In this document: piece by piece, positions 55,733 to 64,000 of the stretch | Numbering within the stretch: position 1 is the stretch's first letter | Layout: every line of letters begins with the position of its first letter | Source: Pseudomonas vancouverensis | GTDB lineage: Bacteria > Pseudomonadota > Gammaproteobacteria > Pseudomonadales > Pseudomonadaceae | Assembly: GCF_004348895.1 (NCBI RefSeq) | Contig: NZ_RRZK01000007.1 | Span: 496,001 to 560,000 of the forward strand | DNA: 64,000 bases | Direction of reading: 5' to 3' | Notes under the pieces: model-generated | Seen by the model: only the letters and a program-made list of their open reading frames with translations | The model's database searches: none | Told to the model about the DNA's origin: nothing | Position numbers and translations under genes: made by a program

Positions 55733-56915
55733 TCGAAGCTCCTTGATCAATGTGTGCACAGCGCGCCCAACCAATGGCCCGCTGCCCGCCGGCGGCTATT
55801 CGCCCCTCGCGCAGTCGGCTGAAGGTAAGCAGATCCGCGCTTTGCTGCAATGCGTAGCCGGCCAATGCATCGGCGCCTTCGCAGCCCTGCACCGACAGCG
55901 TCAGACGCTCGGGCCAGGCGTTGTCGAGATTGCCCTGATTGCTGATAGCGATGTCATAGAGGCCGTTGTCTGCCGAGAGTTTCACTGACAGCTCACCCTG
56001 CAGAACCTCACCGCGAGCGACTGCGCGCAACGTTGTCAGGCTCCAGGCGCGACGGTCGTTGGCCAATGGCAATCGAAACCAGATCAAACCGGCCAGGTGC
56101 TGCGGCGGATCGGCGCGCAACTCCACAGCCAACGTGCGCAACTGCTGGGGATCGGCCAGCAACTCCCGACGCTCGCCATCGCGCTCCAGCGGCACCTCGC
56201 TTTCCACCACTGGCGCGCCTTGGGCATCCGCCAACAAGGCAACGCCATAGGCTGGCAGCGCCAGATAAAAAGGCTTGTCGGTCCTATGGCTCCAGGACTT
56301 GGCCCAACGTCGAGCCTGATCGGCATCGAACAAGCCACGCCGCGGATCGTTCACCGCATGCACCTGCAATACGCTGCTGTCGACTGTGGATAACAATGCC
56401 GGCAGCTCAGGGCTGTCGAGCCAGGCCGGCAAGGCGGTGATGCTCAGCGGCATGGCTGCCGGCAGCGTCCCGCGCAGCTTTGTCAGAAATTGCCGATAGG
56501 CCGGTAGCCGTGCATTACCGGCATCGTGGTCGATTTCCACGCCAGCGAGGGTCAGCCCTTGCGACTGCCAATCGCTGATCACCTGCTGGATTTGCCCACG
56601 CACTTCATCTTGATCCAGCGACTGCAACTGCCCGTCCAGGCGAATCACGGCGATCAGCGGACGGCCATCGCGCTTCAGCAAATCCGCATCGATCCGTGCC
56701 TTGCTCCACCCCGCCTGGGGGAAGGCTTGCAGCGCCAGCACTCGCAGCGTGGAGAAGTCCGCGTGGCTGTCACGCAGGGCGGCGTCATGAGCCGGCGTCC
56801 ATTGTCGCTGCCACACATAGAGTTGTTGATCGAGTGCTGGCGCATCCTGACGTTCGCAGCCGGTGAGCAACACCAGTGCCACCAGCAAGACGACAGAACG
56901 ATAAAAAGAAAACAT
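55719..56915 (-). CDS. DUF3142-family lipoprotein
   Basis: 398 residues from MFSFYRSVVLLVALVLLTGC; the lipobox LLTGC places the lipidated Cys at residue 19. The mature part looks like a TIM-barrel glycosidase-type domain of the DUF3142 family (GVEIDHDAGNARLPAYRQFL with acidic residues at a catalytic-like position, then ALPAYGVALL). It is the first gene of a two-gene unit with the 704-residue exported protein. The Cys-Glu start of the mature protein does not show the Asp+2 inner-membrane retention signal, so outer-membrane placement is likely. Confidence 0.87.
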   Translation of the reverse strand: MFSFYRSVVLLVALVLLTGCERQDAPALDQQLYVWQRQWTPAHDAALRDSHADFSTLRVLALQAFPQAGWSKARIDADLLKRDGRPLIAVIRLDGQLQSLDQDEVRGQIQQVISDWQSQGLTLAGVEIDHDAGNARLPAYRQFLTKLRGTLPAAMPLSITALPAWLDSPELPALLSTVDSSVLQVHAVNDPRRGLFDADQARRWAKSWSHRTDKPFYLALPAYGVALLADAQGAPVVESEVPLERDGERRELLADPQQLRTLAVELRADPPQHLAGLIWFRLPLANDRRAWSLTTLRAVARGEVLQGELSVKLSADNGLYDIAISNQGNLDNAWPERLTLSVQGCEGADALAGYALQQSADLLTFSRLREGRIAAGGQRAIGWARCAHIDQGASNVHP

Positions 56916-57024
56916 GAAAACGCCTGTCCCTGAAATGCGCAAAGGGCCAGTCATGGCCCTTTCGTTGTACGCACTACCCTACCCAGCGATTGGCCCGCGA
57001 GCAATGTTCGCTCGTGTTCTTCTT

Positions 57025-59055
57025 TCAAATATCCAGCACCAGAGGCTGCGGCCCTTGTGCCGGAACCGCACAGCAGATCAGCACGTGTCCTTCATCCGGA
57101 ACCTCCGCCGGAGGCTGTGGATAATTCACCTGGCCGCTGATCAGGCGCGTCTTGCAGGTGCCGCAGGAACCCCCGCGGCAACTGAACTCCGGATGCAGGC
57201 CGCGGCTTTCCGCCAACTCCAGCAAGCTGCCGCCATCGGGCTGCCAGCGGGCTTCCTTGGCCGAGCGCTGGAACACCACCGGCACCGATGTGGTCGCAGC
57301 GGGCGGCTGCTCGATGACCACCGCATCCGGGTCGGGACGCCGGCTCAATGTCGACGGGCCGAAGGTTTCCGCATGAATGCGTGCATCGCGTACGTCCAGT
57401 TCGCGTAACCCGTCGTACAACGCCTGGGTGAAACTCCCCGGGCCACACACGACAAAATCGACCTGATCGTAGTCATCGACCTCAAGCACGTCCTTGAGCA
57501 GGGCGATATCAATACGCCCGGTCAGATCAAAATCCTCGCCTTCAAGCGCCTCGGATTCCGGCTGACTTATCAGCCGCGAGACACGCACAGCGCCCCCGGC
57601 GTCCTCCAGCAAACGATCCAGCTCCCGACGAAACGGCTGGTCGGCCAAGGTGCGCGAGCTCTGGATAAACCAAGTCGGCCGGATGCCGCGAGTGCGCAAT
57701 CCCTGGTACACCACCTCTCGCACCATCGACAGCAACGGCGTAATTCCCACGCCCGCCGCCAGCAGCACCAAAGGCCGGCGTTCATTGGGCGCCACAGTGA
57801 AATGCCCTTGTGGCGCCCGCGCTTCCAGCACGTCACCGACACGAATGTGCTCGTGCAGATGTGTGGACACCAGGCCGTCGCGCTTCACGCTGATGCGCAG
57901 GAAATCATCGGAAGGCGCGCTCGACAGACTGTAGGTACGGATATGCACCTCACCGTCGAGAGTGAAGCGCAGAGGCAAATGCTGCCCGGCCTGAAACAGC
58001 GGCAATCCAGCACCGTCGGCGGGTTCCAGATAAATCGAGCGGATACTCTGGCTTTCCGCCTCGATCCGCGCCACCCGCAGCGGCCGCCATTGATCGCCCA
58101 AAGCCTTGGCCTGCAATCGCGCTTTGGCCTGCGGCCAGGTACCGGTGAGCAAGCTGGTTGGCGACACCCCATCAAAGCGCCAGCGCAAGGCCAATGCAGC
58201 CGGGCGGCGTACCACTCGCTCGACATCAAATGTCCACAACCGCTCCGCCCCTTGAAAGGCGTCCACTTCGGGGCCTTCCAGAATGATTTCGGTGCGGCCG
58301 CTCAGTTGCAACAAGTCGCCAGTCGCGAAGTCGATGAACAACAACCCGGCCCGAGGATTGATCAGCAGGTTGCCCAATGTATTGAAATGCAGGTTGCCGG
58401 CGAAGTCGGGAATGGTCAGACGATTGCCCTCCACCTGGACGAAACCGATCTGGCCACCCCGGTGAGAAACATCCACCGCGCGCTCGCCGTCGACATCCAC
58501 GTAACTGGCGACAAAAAAGGTGTCGGCCTCAGCAATCATCGACCTGGCTGCCTCATCAAGTGAGTCGAGACGCTGCACCCTGCGTTGTGCAGGGTCCGCC
58601 AACGGCACGCGTTGGAACTGCCGCAATTGGATGTATTGCGGGCAGTTGCCGAACGATTGCTCCACCGTTACGCCGAAGCCACTTTCCACCAGCTTCTGGA
58701 CACGGCCATTGATCCGGTTGCGGCGCCGGGTATGCAGTTCGATGCCGAGCAAACCAATGGCCGCGCCGTCACACAACTGTGCCGGATCGTCCGCGTTCGG
58801 CACCGTGCGAAAATTCAGCAGGCCGGGCTCGGGGGAGTGGGCGAAACCGGGTTCCCCCTCAAGCACGCTGGCCCAGGGATGATCCTCAGCGTCGACCGCC
58901 CCGTACAACATGAAGGGCAATTGCTCATAGAAGGTGCGGTGCTGGTCCGGCATTTCACTGCGAATCACCTTACGACCGAACATTTCCATACGTTCGGCAA
59001 CGCCCACATGCGCCTGCAATTGTTTCTCACCAGCATGCCAGGGTGAACGGTCCAT
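57025..59055 (-). CDS. Fusion of PPOX-type flavin domain, ferredoxin-NADP reductase and 2Fe-2S ferredoxin
   Basis: 677 residues from MDRSPWHAGEKQLQAHVGVA with GGGGAG 8-9 bases before the ATG. The N-terminal pyridoxamine-phosphate-oxidase-like split barrel covers about 40-285. An FAD-binding oxidoreductase domain (about 320-430, RTYSLSSAPSDDF) and an NAD-binding domain (about 435-560, LLAAGVGITPLLSMVREV) follow. The C-terminal plant-type 2Fe-2S domain (about 590-677) has the cluster motif CRGGSCGTC plus a later Cys. It would pass electrons from NAD(P)H through FAD and Fe-S to an unknown acceptor in the cytoplasm. Confidence 0.93.
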   Translation of the reverse strand: MDRSPWHAGEKQLQAHVGVAERMEMFGRKVIRSEMPDQHRTFYEQLPFMLYGAVDAEDHPWASVLEGEPGFAHSPEPGLLNFRTVPNADDPAQLCDGAAIGLLGIELHTRRRNRINGRVQKLVESGFGVTVEQSFGNCPQYIQLRQFQRVPLADPAQRRVQRLDSLDEAARSMIAEADTFFVASYVDVDGERAVDVSHRGGQIGFVQVEGNRLTIPDFAGNLHFNTLGNLLINPRAGLLFIDFATGDLLQLSGRTEIILEGPEVDAFQGAERLWTFDVERVVRRPAALALRWRFDGVSPTSLLTGTWPQAKARLQAKALGDQWRPLRVARIEAESQSIRSIYLEPADGAGLPLFQAGQHLPLRFTLDGEVHIRTYSLSSAPSDDFLRISVKRDGLVSTHLHEHIRVGDVLEARAPQGHFTVAPNERRPLVLLAAGVGITPLLSMVREVVYQGLRTRGIRPTWFIQSSRTLADQPFRRELDRLLEDAGGAVRVSRLISQPESEALEGEDFDLTGRIDIALLKDVLEVDDYDQVDFVVCGPGSFTQALYDGLRELDVRDARIHAETFGPSTLSRRPDPDAVVIEQPPAATTSVPVVFQRSAKEARWQPDGGSLLELAESRGLHPEFSCRGGSCGTCKTRLISGQVNYPQPPAEVPDEGHVLICCAVPAQGPQPLVLDI

Positions 59056-59121
59056 ATCGGCTTCTCCCCTGCGCCATCGGCGCAGCAAGGTGCAGCCCGG
59101 CAGGGTGCCGGGCCACCAGCA

Positions 59122-59748
59122 TCAGACAGTTTTTTGCAGACCGGCGACCGTGCGCGGCATGCCGACAAAACCGGGCAGGGCTTCGATACGGGCCAGCCAG
59201 GCACGAATGTTCGGGTAATCGTCGAGGGACACATTGCCCTCTGGCGCGTGAGCGATGTAGCTATAGGCCGCAACATCGGCAACGGTCGGCTCGCTTCCCA
59301 CCAGATAAGGCGAATTGGCGAGTTCAAGCTCAACCACCTTGAGCACGCTGTGGGCGTAAGGAATCACTTCATCAGCGTTGTACGGCGCGCCAAACACGGT
59401 GATCAGCCTTGCCCTGGCAGGGCCGAAGGCGATCGGCCCGGCGGCGGCCGAGAGCCAGCGCTGAACCTTGGCCGCACCGACCGGATCGGCGGGCAACCAA
59501 CGACCGTTGCCATACTTTTGCGCCAGGTAAACCAGAATGGCGTTGGAGTCAGCCAGGACCACGCCCTGGTCATCGATGACCGGCACCTGCCCAAACGCAT
59601 TGAGCGCCAGGAAGGCCGGTTGCTTGTGTTCCCCTTTGGCCAGATCGACAAAAATCAGCTCGGTGGGCAACTTCAGCAAGGACAGCATGAGCTCGACACG
59701 ATGAGCATGGCCGGAACGCGGGAAGTTGTAGAGTTTGATCGCTTGCAT
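59122..59748 (-). CDS. Glutathione S-transferase family protein
   Basis: 208 residues from [20 protein letters not shown] with GAGG 8 bases before the ATG. Thioredoxin-like N-terminal domain (1-75, with [21 protein letters not shown]) and alpha-helical C-terminal domain ([20 protein letters not shown]). The catalytic residue is probably the Ser of PRSGHAH. It lies between the PPOX-FNR fusion (66 bases) and a LysR regulator, and may belong with them in a detoxification group. Confidence 0.92.
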   Translation of the reverse strand: MQAIKLYNFPRSGHAHRVELMLSLLKLPTELIFVDLAKGEHKQPAFLALNAFGQVPVIDDQGVVLADSNAILVYLAQKYGNGRWLPADPVGAAKVQRWLSAAAGPIAFGPARARLITVFGAPYNADEVIPYAHSVLKVVELELANSPYLVGSEPTVADVAAYSYIAHAPEGNVSLDDYPNIRAWLARIEALPGFVGMPRTVAGLQKTV

Positions 59749-59876
59749 GGTCAACACCTCGGGTCAGTGGTGCTGTTCAGGGGAGATCAGCGCCGATGGG
59801 TGCCTATCTTCCACCTTCGATCAAAACAACAGAATAACCACCAAGCGCAATCCATTATTTCACCCGATGAAATAAA

Positions 59877-60779
59877 TCAATGCTGCAACGCCGGGTTATC
59901 GCGCAAGGTGTTCACCGCAAAGTCGACAAAACTGCGCACCCGCGCCGGCGCCTTGCGCCCACCCAGGTAGACCACGTGGATCGGCAAGGCTGGCAGCTCG
60001 AAATCAGCCAGCACAATCTCCAGTTCCCCGGCCGCCACTTTGCTCGCCACCTGATAGGACAGCACCCTTGTGTAGCCCAGCCCCAGACTCGCCGCGCTGA
60101 TCGCTGCCTGATTCGCCGTGACCGCCAGACGCGCCTCAACCCGGATACTCAGAGGTTCACCGTTATCAAGGAAAGGCCAGCTCTTCAGTTGGCCAATGGA
60201 TGAGGTTGCGATAATCGGTGACTGCTGCAACTCCTGTGGATGCGAGGGCCGGCCATGACGGGCGAGAAACTGTGGCGAGGCGCAGATCACCCGCCGAACT
60301 TCCCCAACCCGGATGGCGTGCTGATTGCTGTCGGGCAACTCGCCGATACGCACCGCCACATCAATCCCCTCCTCCGCTGCACTCACCACCCGATCAACGA
60401 GCAACGCGTTGATGCTGACTTCCGGAAATTGCGTCAGATAACTCACCATCAACGGCGTGACAAACAACTCGCCAAACAGAACGGGCGCAGTAATCGTCAA
60501 TTGCCCACGGGGATGAATATGGCTGCCCGCCGCCGAATCCTCGGCTTCCTGCACCTCAGTGAGAATTCTCCGACTGTCTTCGAGGAAACGCTGACCGGCC
60601 TCACTCAAATGCACACTGCGTGTAGTGCGCGTGAACATCCGCGTACCAATGCGGTTTTCCAGGGAGGCCACCGCCCGGGTAACGCTCGCCGCCGACAACC
60701 CCAGACGCCGCGCCGCCGCCGAAAACCCCTGCTCCTGGGCAACGGCGACGAAAATCTGCATTTCCTGGAAGCGGTCCAT
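59877..60779 (-). CDS. LysR-family transcriptional regulator
   Basis: 300 residues. HTH at residues 3-62 (MQIFVAVAQEQGFSAAARRL and LSAASVTRAVASLENRIGTR), then a substrate-binding domain from about 88. It belongs to the subgroup that resembles DsdA/AaeR-type regulators with the HPRGQLTITAP opening. It is upstream of and co-directional with the GST gene, with 128 bases between them, so control of the GST is possible. Confidence 0.92.
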   Translation of the reverse strand: MDRFQEMQIFVAVAQEQGFSAAARRLGLSAASVTRAVASLENRIGTRMFTRTTRSVHLSEAGQRFLEDSRRILTEVQEAEDSAAGSHIHPRGQLTITAPVLFGELFVTPLMVSYLTQFPEVSINALLVDRVVSAAEEGIDVAVRIGELPDSNQHAIRVGEVRRVICASPQFLARHGRPSHPQELQQSPIIATSSIGQLKSWPFLDNGEPLSIRVEARLAVTANQAAISAASLGLGYTRVLSYQVASKVAAGELEIVLADFELPALPIHVVYLGGRKAPARVRSFVDFAVNTLRDNPALQH

Positions 60780-60800
60780 GGGCGTGTCCTCGTTTCAGGT

Positions 60801-60832
60801 AAAAAAAATCGCAGCCAGGAGCTGCGATTTTT
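60801..60832 (-). terminator. Strong terminator
   Basis: Twelve-base stem AAAAATCGCAGC/GCTGCGATTTTT with loop CAGGA. On the minus strand it ends in eight T residues. It lies downstream of the small lipoprotein gene and just upstream of the LysR start, insulating the two. Confidence 0.88.
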
Positions 60833-60925
60833 CAGAGTAACTTCAGAAAATAAAAACTGTCGCGAAAGGCCCGAATATCGTGGCCAACAAACTCAAAAAA
60901 ATAAAGGCGCCAATCTGCCAACTGA

Positions 60926-60967
60926 ATATTTAGCCCTTCATTCATTTCTGTTGAAGGGCTTAAATAT
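60926..60967. other. Long hairpin downstream of the small lipoprotein gene
   Basis: Arms ATATTTAGCCCTTCA (60926-60940) and TGAAGGGCTTAAATAT (60952-60967), 15 paired bases with one bulged A and an 11-base loop, starting 30 bases after the lipoprotein stop codon. It could protect the 3' end of the message; no T run of its own follows. Confidence 0.55.
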
Positions 60968-60997
60968 CAAGCTAATTTATTCAGCTCGACCATTCAA

Positions 60998-61186
60998 TCA
61001 CTGTTGCGGCGAAATCTTGTCGATAGGGCCACAGCCGCCAATCATTTTTGAGATAGAGACAGTTGGCGTGAACAAGTAATCATAAGAGCAGTTTTTTTGC
61101 TGGTTATACACCTGACCGGTGCAGCCGGACAAAAGGGCGGTGCCGGCAATGACAGCCAGCGCCAGGGAAGCCTTGAGTTTGTTCAT
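60998..61186 (-). CDS. Small YhfL-like (DUF4223) lipoprotein
   Basis: 62 residues. Signal peptide with lipobox LLSGC (Cys at residue 22), then a 40-residue mature part with two further Cys (KNCSYDYLF and GGCGPIDK). AAGGATCT lies about 6-12 bases before the ATG. It matches the short DUF4223 lipoproteins of enterics and pseudomonads, of unknown function. It is followed by two hairpins, the second a strong terminator. Confidence 0.85.
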   Translation of the reverse strand: MNKLKASLALAVIAGTALLSGCTGQVYNQQKNCSYDYLFTPTVSISKMIGGCGPIDKISPQQ

Positions 61187-61379
61187 CTTTCAGATCCTTT
61201 AGTTTGATAACGCACCGTCTGTGCTAATGAAAATTTAGAGGGCGCCAACTATTTAATCTGTAGGAAACGTCTGATGCTAAAAACTCGGCGGGACAAAGTG
61301 TCGCAACGCTTCGACGCGTAGCCACTAAAGCCGCAGCTCGTTCAACTGGAAGGGAAATGAAATAAAAGGTCGGGCTTTG

Positions 61380-61525
61380 AGCGTTGCCTGAACATTCCTG
61401 TCGATGCAGGAAAGGCGAGACGCGCCACTTGGATGTTTAACGGATTGTTGGGGAGCGCCGACGCGACGGCATAGAGGATGGAGGCTAACCCCCTCCATCC
61501 TCTCGTGGCAGTTTTACTTTTTCAA
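61380..61525 (+). ncRNA. Structured intergenic stretch, candidate small RNA or mobile remnant
   Basis: Within the 363-base gap 61187-61549, no protein gene can be supported. Small complementary segments GGCG/CGCC (near 61412-61424) and GCCG/CGGC (near 61457-61470) precede a perfect 12-base stem AGAGGATGGAGG/CCTCCATCCTCT (61473-61503, loop CTAACCC). A TTTTACTTTTT tract follows some ten bases later. This resembles an RNA with a terminator, but the T tract is displaced, and I see no clear promoter. The remainder of the gap (61187-61379) shows only the AT-rich promoter of the lipoprotein gene. Confidence 0.25.
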
Positions 61526-61549
61526 AACCACCGGACACCTGTGGATAAC
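61520..61549. other. Predicted Tn7 attachment region (attTn7)
   Basis: Tn7-type elements insert about 25 bases after the glmS stop codon, guided by TnsD binding to the conserved 3' end of glmS, which here encodes the usual AKSVTVE terminus. The expected insertion point is near 61525. The site appears unoccupied: no Tn7 ends or tns genes are seen. Confidence 0.55.
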
Positions 61550-63382
61550 TTATTCCACCGTCACCGACTTCGCCAGGTTGCGCGGCTGGTCAACGTCGGT
61601 GCCTTTCAGCACAGCCACGTAGTACGAGAGCAACTGCAAAGGAATGGTGTAGAGGATCGGCGACAGGATGTCGTGGATGTGCGGCATCTGTACGACGTGG
61701 GTGCCTTCGCCATTGGTCATGCCGGCCTTCACGTCGGCGAAGACGATCAGCTCACCGCCACGGGCGCGGACTTCCTGAAGGTTGGACTTCAGTTTTTCCA
61801 GCAGCTCGTTGTTGGGTGCCACGGTGACCACGGGCATGTCGTTATCCACAAGCGCCAGCGGGCCGTGTTTCAGTTCACCAGCGGGGTAGGCTTCAGCGTG
61901 GATATAGGAAATTTCCTTGAGCTTCAGTGCGCCCTCCATCGCCACCGGGAACTGCGCACCACGGCCGAGGAACAACGTGTGGTTCTTCTCGGCGAACAGC
62001 TCGGAAATTTTCTCCACGGTGCTGTCCATCGCCAGTGCTTCGCCCAATCGAGTTGGCAGACGGCGCAGCTCTTCGACCAGTGTTGCCTCGACGCCATTGG
62101 CCAGGGTGCCACGCACCTGACCCAACGACAGGGTCAGCAGCAGCAAGCCGACCAATTGCGTGGTGAACGCCTTGGTCGAAGCCACGCCGATTTCACGACC
62201 GGCCTGGGTCAGCAAGGTCAGGTCCGATTCACGCACCAGCGAGCTGATGCCAACGTTGCAGATCGCCAGGCTGGCGAGGAACCCCAGTTCCTTGGCGTTA
62301 CGTAGCGCAGCCAGGGTGTCGGCAGTTTCACCGGATTGGGAGATGGTCACGAACAGTGTGTTGGGTTGCACCACGACCTTGCGGTAGCGGAACTCGCTGG
62401 CCACTTCGACCTGGCACGGAATGCCGGCCAGTTCTTCAAGCCAGTACCGGGCAACCATGCCGGCGTGGTAGCTGGTGCCGCAGGCGACGATCTGAACGTT
62501 GCGTACTTTGGCGAACAGCTCTGCGGCTTGCGGGCCGAAAGCCTGCACCAGCACCTGATTCTGGCTCAGTCGGCCTTCCAGGGTGCGCTGCACCACGGAC
62601 GGTTGCTCGTGGATTTCCTTGAGCATGAAGTGGCGGAATTCGCCCTTCTCAGCGGCTTCGGCGCCATCGCGATACTGTACCGCTTCGCGTTCGACGGCCT
62701 TCCCGTTGACGTCCCAGATCTGCACGCTGTCCCGGCGGATTTCGGCGATATCGCCTTCTTCCAGGTACATGAAACGGTCGGTCACCTGGCGCAAGGCCAA
62801 CTGGTCGGACGCGAGGAAATTTTCACCCAGGCCCAAACCGATGACCAACGGGCTGCCACTGCGGGCCGCGACCAGTCGATCCGGTTGCTGAGCGCTGATA
62901 ACGGCCAGACCGTAGGCACCGTGCAGCTCTTTGACGGTAGCTTTAAGGGCCACGGTCAAGTCGTGCAGGTCCTTCAGTTTATGGTTCAGCAGGTGGGCGA
63001 TGACTTCAGTGTCGGTGTCCGAGGTGAACACATAACCCAGGGCCTTGAGTTGTTCGCGCAAGGCTTCGTGGTTTTCGATGATGCCGTTGTGCACCACCGC
63101 CAAATCGCCGGAAAAATGCGGGTGGGCGTTACGCTCGCACGGTGCGCCATGAGTGGCCCAACGGGTGTGGGCGATGCCCAGTCGACCGATCAACGGCGCT
63201 TCGGCCAGGGCTTGCTCCAGTTCGCTGACCTTGCCCGGACGGCGCAGACGCTCAAGCTTTTCATCATTGGTGTAGACCGCCACGCCGGCGCTGTCATACC
63301 CACGGTATTCCAGACGCTTCAGGCCTTCGACCAGGATGGCGGTGATGTTACGTTCTGCAACTGCGCCGACAATTCCACACAT
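61550..63382 (-). CDS. glmS: Glutamine-fructose-6-phosphate aminotransferase
   Basis: 610 residues. Cys2 nucleophile in [12 protein letters not shown], glutamine amidotransferase class II domain (1-220, [17 protein letters not shown]), two SIS domains (about 285-425 and 455-600; [16 protein letters not shown]), and the terminal AKSVTVE. It makes glucosamine-6-phosphate for peptidoglycan and lipopolysaccharide. The regulator gene glmR ends one base upstream, so the two form an operon, as at PA5549-PA5550 next to the atp genes. A perfect DnaA-box 9-mer lies within it at 61842-61850. Confidence 0.97.
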   Translation of the reverse strand: MCGIVGAVAERNITAILVEGLKRLEYRGYDSAGVAVYTNDEKLERLRRPGKVSELEQALAEAPLIGRLGIAHTRWATHGAPCERNAHPHFSGDLAVVHNGIIENHEALREQLKALGYVFTSDTDTEVIAHLLNHKLKDLHDLTVALKATVKELHGAYGLAVISAQQPDRLVAARSGSPLVIGLGLGENFLASDQLALRQVTDRFMYLEEGDIAEIRRDSVQIWDVNGKAVEREAVQYRDGAEAAEKGEFRHFMLKEIHEQPSVVQRTLEGRLSQNQVLVQAFGPQAAELFAKVRNVQIVACGTSYHAGMVARYWLEELAGIPCQVEVASEFRYRKVVVQPNTLFVTISQSGETADTLAALRNAKELGFLASLAICNVGISSLVRESDLTLLTQAGREIGVASTKAFTTQLVGLLLLTLSLGQVRGTLANGVEATLVEELRRLPTRLGEALAMDSTVEKISELFAEKNHTLFLGRGAQFPVAMEGALKLKEISYIHAEAYPAGELKHGPLALVDNDMPVVTVAPNNELLEKLKSNLQEVRARGGELIVFADVKAGMTNGEGTHVVQMPHIHDILSPILYTIPLQLLSYYVAVLKGTDVDQPRNLAKSVTVE

Positions 63383-63383
63383 G

Positions 63384-64000
63384 CTATTTCTCCTGACTGA
63401 CAGCCGCGCATATCAAGGTGATGCCGCGGGCCTGAATCTGATCACGCGCCTCAAGCGGCAGGCGATCATCGGTAATAAGGGTATGGACACTGCTCCACGG
63501 CAGCTCCAGGTTGGGTATCTTGCGGCCGATCTTGTCGGATTCGACCATCACCACCACTTCACGGGCGACTTCGGCCATGACCCGGCTCAGCCCCAGCAGT
63601 TCGTTGAAGGTGGTGGTACCGCGAACCAGATCGATGCCATCGGCTCCGATGAACAACTGATCGAAGTCGTAAGAGCGTAGTACCTGCTCGGCCACCTGGC
63701 CCTGGAAGGACTCGGAATGCGGGTCCCAGGTGCCACCCGTCATCAGCAGCACCGGTTCATGCTCGAGTTCGCTCAGGGCATTGGCGACATGCAGGGAGTT
63801 GGTCATCACCACCAGGCCGGGTTGCTGGCCCAGTTCCGGGATCATGGAAGCCGTAGTGCTGCCGCTGTCGATGATGATCCGCGCGTGCTCGCGAATCCGT
63901 GAAACGGCAGCACGAGCGATGGCCTGTTTGAATTTCGAAACCGGCTGGCCGAGGTCCGCCACCAGTTCCTGAGGCATGGTGATTGCGCCGCCATAACGAC
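63384..64000 (-). CDS. glmR: DeoR-family regulator GlmR (5' end outside window)
   Basis: About 205 residues of the C-terminal DeoR sensor domain; the frame is open to the window edge, reading RYGGAIT just before [10 protein letters not shown], so the N-terminal HTH is missing. Typical DeoRC features: [15 protein letters not shown] [44 protein letters not shown] and [11 protein letters not shown]. It senses an amino-sugar phosphate and lies one base upstream of glmS, whose expression it probably controls. Confidence 0.93.
   Translation of the reverse strand, partial: RYGGAITMPQELVADLGQPVSKFKQAIARAAVSRIREHARIIIDSGSTTASMIPELGQQPGLVVMTNSLHVANALSELEHEPVLLMTGGTWDPHSESFQGQVAEQVLRSYDFDQLFIGADGIDLVRGTTTFNELLGLSRVMAEVAREVVVMVESDKIGRKIPNLELPWSSVHTLITDDRLPLEARDQIQARGITLICAAVSQEK

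Noticed and set aside
61520..61549. An inserted Tn7-like element at glmS
   Set aside because: No transposase genes, terminal repeats or cargo are seen; the site looks empty.

Overview
The window is chromosomal DNA from a Pseudomonas, most likely the P. fluorescens group. It has high GC, REP/REPIN elements of the fluorescens type between genes, and a gene order that, from memory, parallels P. aeruginosa PA1409-PA1410 (acetylpolyamine amidohydrolase plus polyamine-binding protein), PA5435-PA5443 (two-subunit pyruvate carboxylase, PycR, RpiR-type regulator, EAL protein, UvrD), PA5535-PA5546 (zinc-limitation genes, CFA synthase) and PA5549-PA5550 (glmS, glmR). In Pseudomonas the glmS/glmR genes sit beside the atp operon near oriC, so at least the right part of the window is probably origin-proximal. 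I see no rRNA, tRNA, CRISPR array, prophage or intact insertion sequence.

Layout. 1-1.7 kb: polyamine deacetylase and polyamine-binding protein. 1.8-6.3 kb: one very large protein of the dermonecrotic-toxin-domain type. 6.3-9.7 kb: a MocR regulator divergent from a PaiB-like gene and two GNAT acetyltransferases. 9.9-12.9 kb: an autotransporter. 13-17.4 kb: the pycA/oadA pair with its divergent LysR regulator. 17.7-24.6 kb: RpiR regulator, an AT-rich orphan gene, a GGDEF/EAL protein and uvrD. 24.8-30.9 kb: housekeeping genes (EamA transporter, Tim44-domain protein, SMI1-like protein, CPA2 antiporter, thioesterase, pdxY, DUF3301 protein).

30.9-41.1 kb is a zinc-starvation island. It holds two COG0523 GTPases (one ZigA-like), an exported four-Cys protein, amidase AmiA, zinc-independent FolE2, a ZnuABC-like transporter, a gamma-carbonic anhydrase, a dihydroorotase paralogue, and a threonyl-tRNA-synthetase-like protein that has lost its catalytic core and most of its zinc ligands. 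Two textbook Zur palindromes sit in the two divergent promoter regions of this island.

41.2-52.3 kb: DUF3617 protein, cardiolipin synthase and CFA synthase, then a minus-strand operon of three SPFH/HflK-HflC-like membrane proteins and a P1B-type metal ATPase, joined by successive 4-base overlaps. One SPFH protein has 18 His in its first 33 residues, and a Zur-like palindrome lies at the operon's promoter. I regard this operon as the best candidate for an uncharacterised metal-handling system. An lpd gene is divergent from it. 52.4-61.2 kb: AsnC/LysE pair, two exported hypothetical proteins, a PPOX-ferredoxin-reductase fusion, GST, LysR and a small lipoprotein. 61.2-64 kb: a structured intergenic stretch with the predicted Tn7 attachment region, then glmS and the truncated glmR.

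A second theme is replication-related sequence. The perfect DnaA-box 9-mer TTATCCACA occurs nine times that I can find, in several reading frames, and a 12-base-period cluster of it lies inside the mocR gene.
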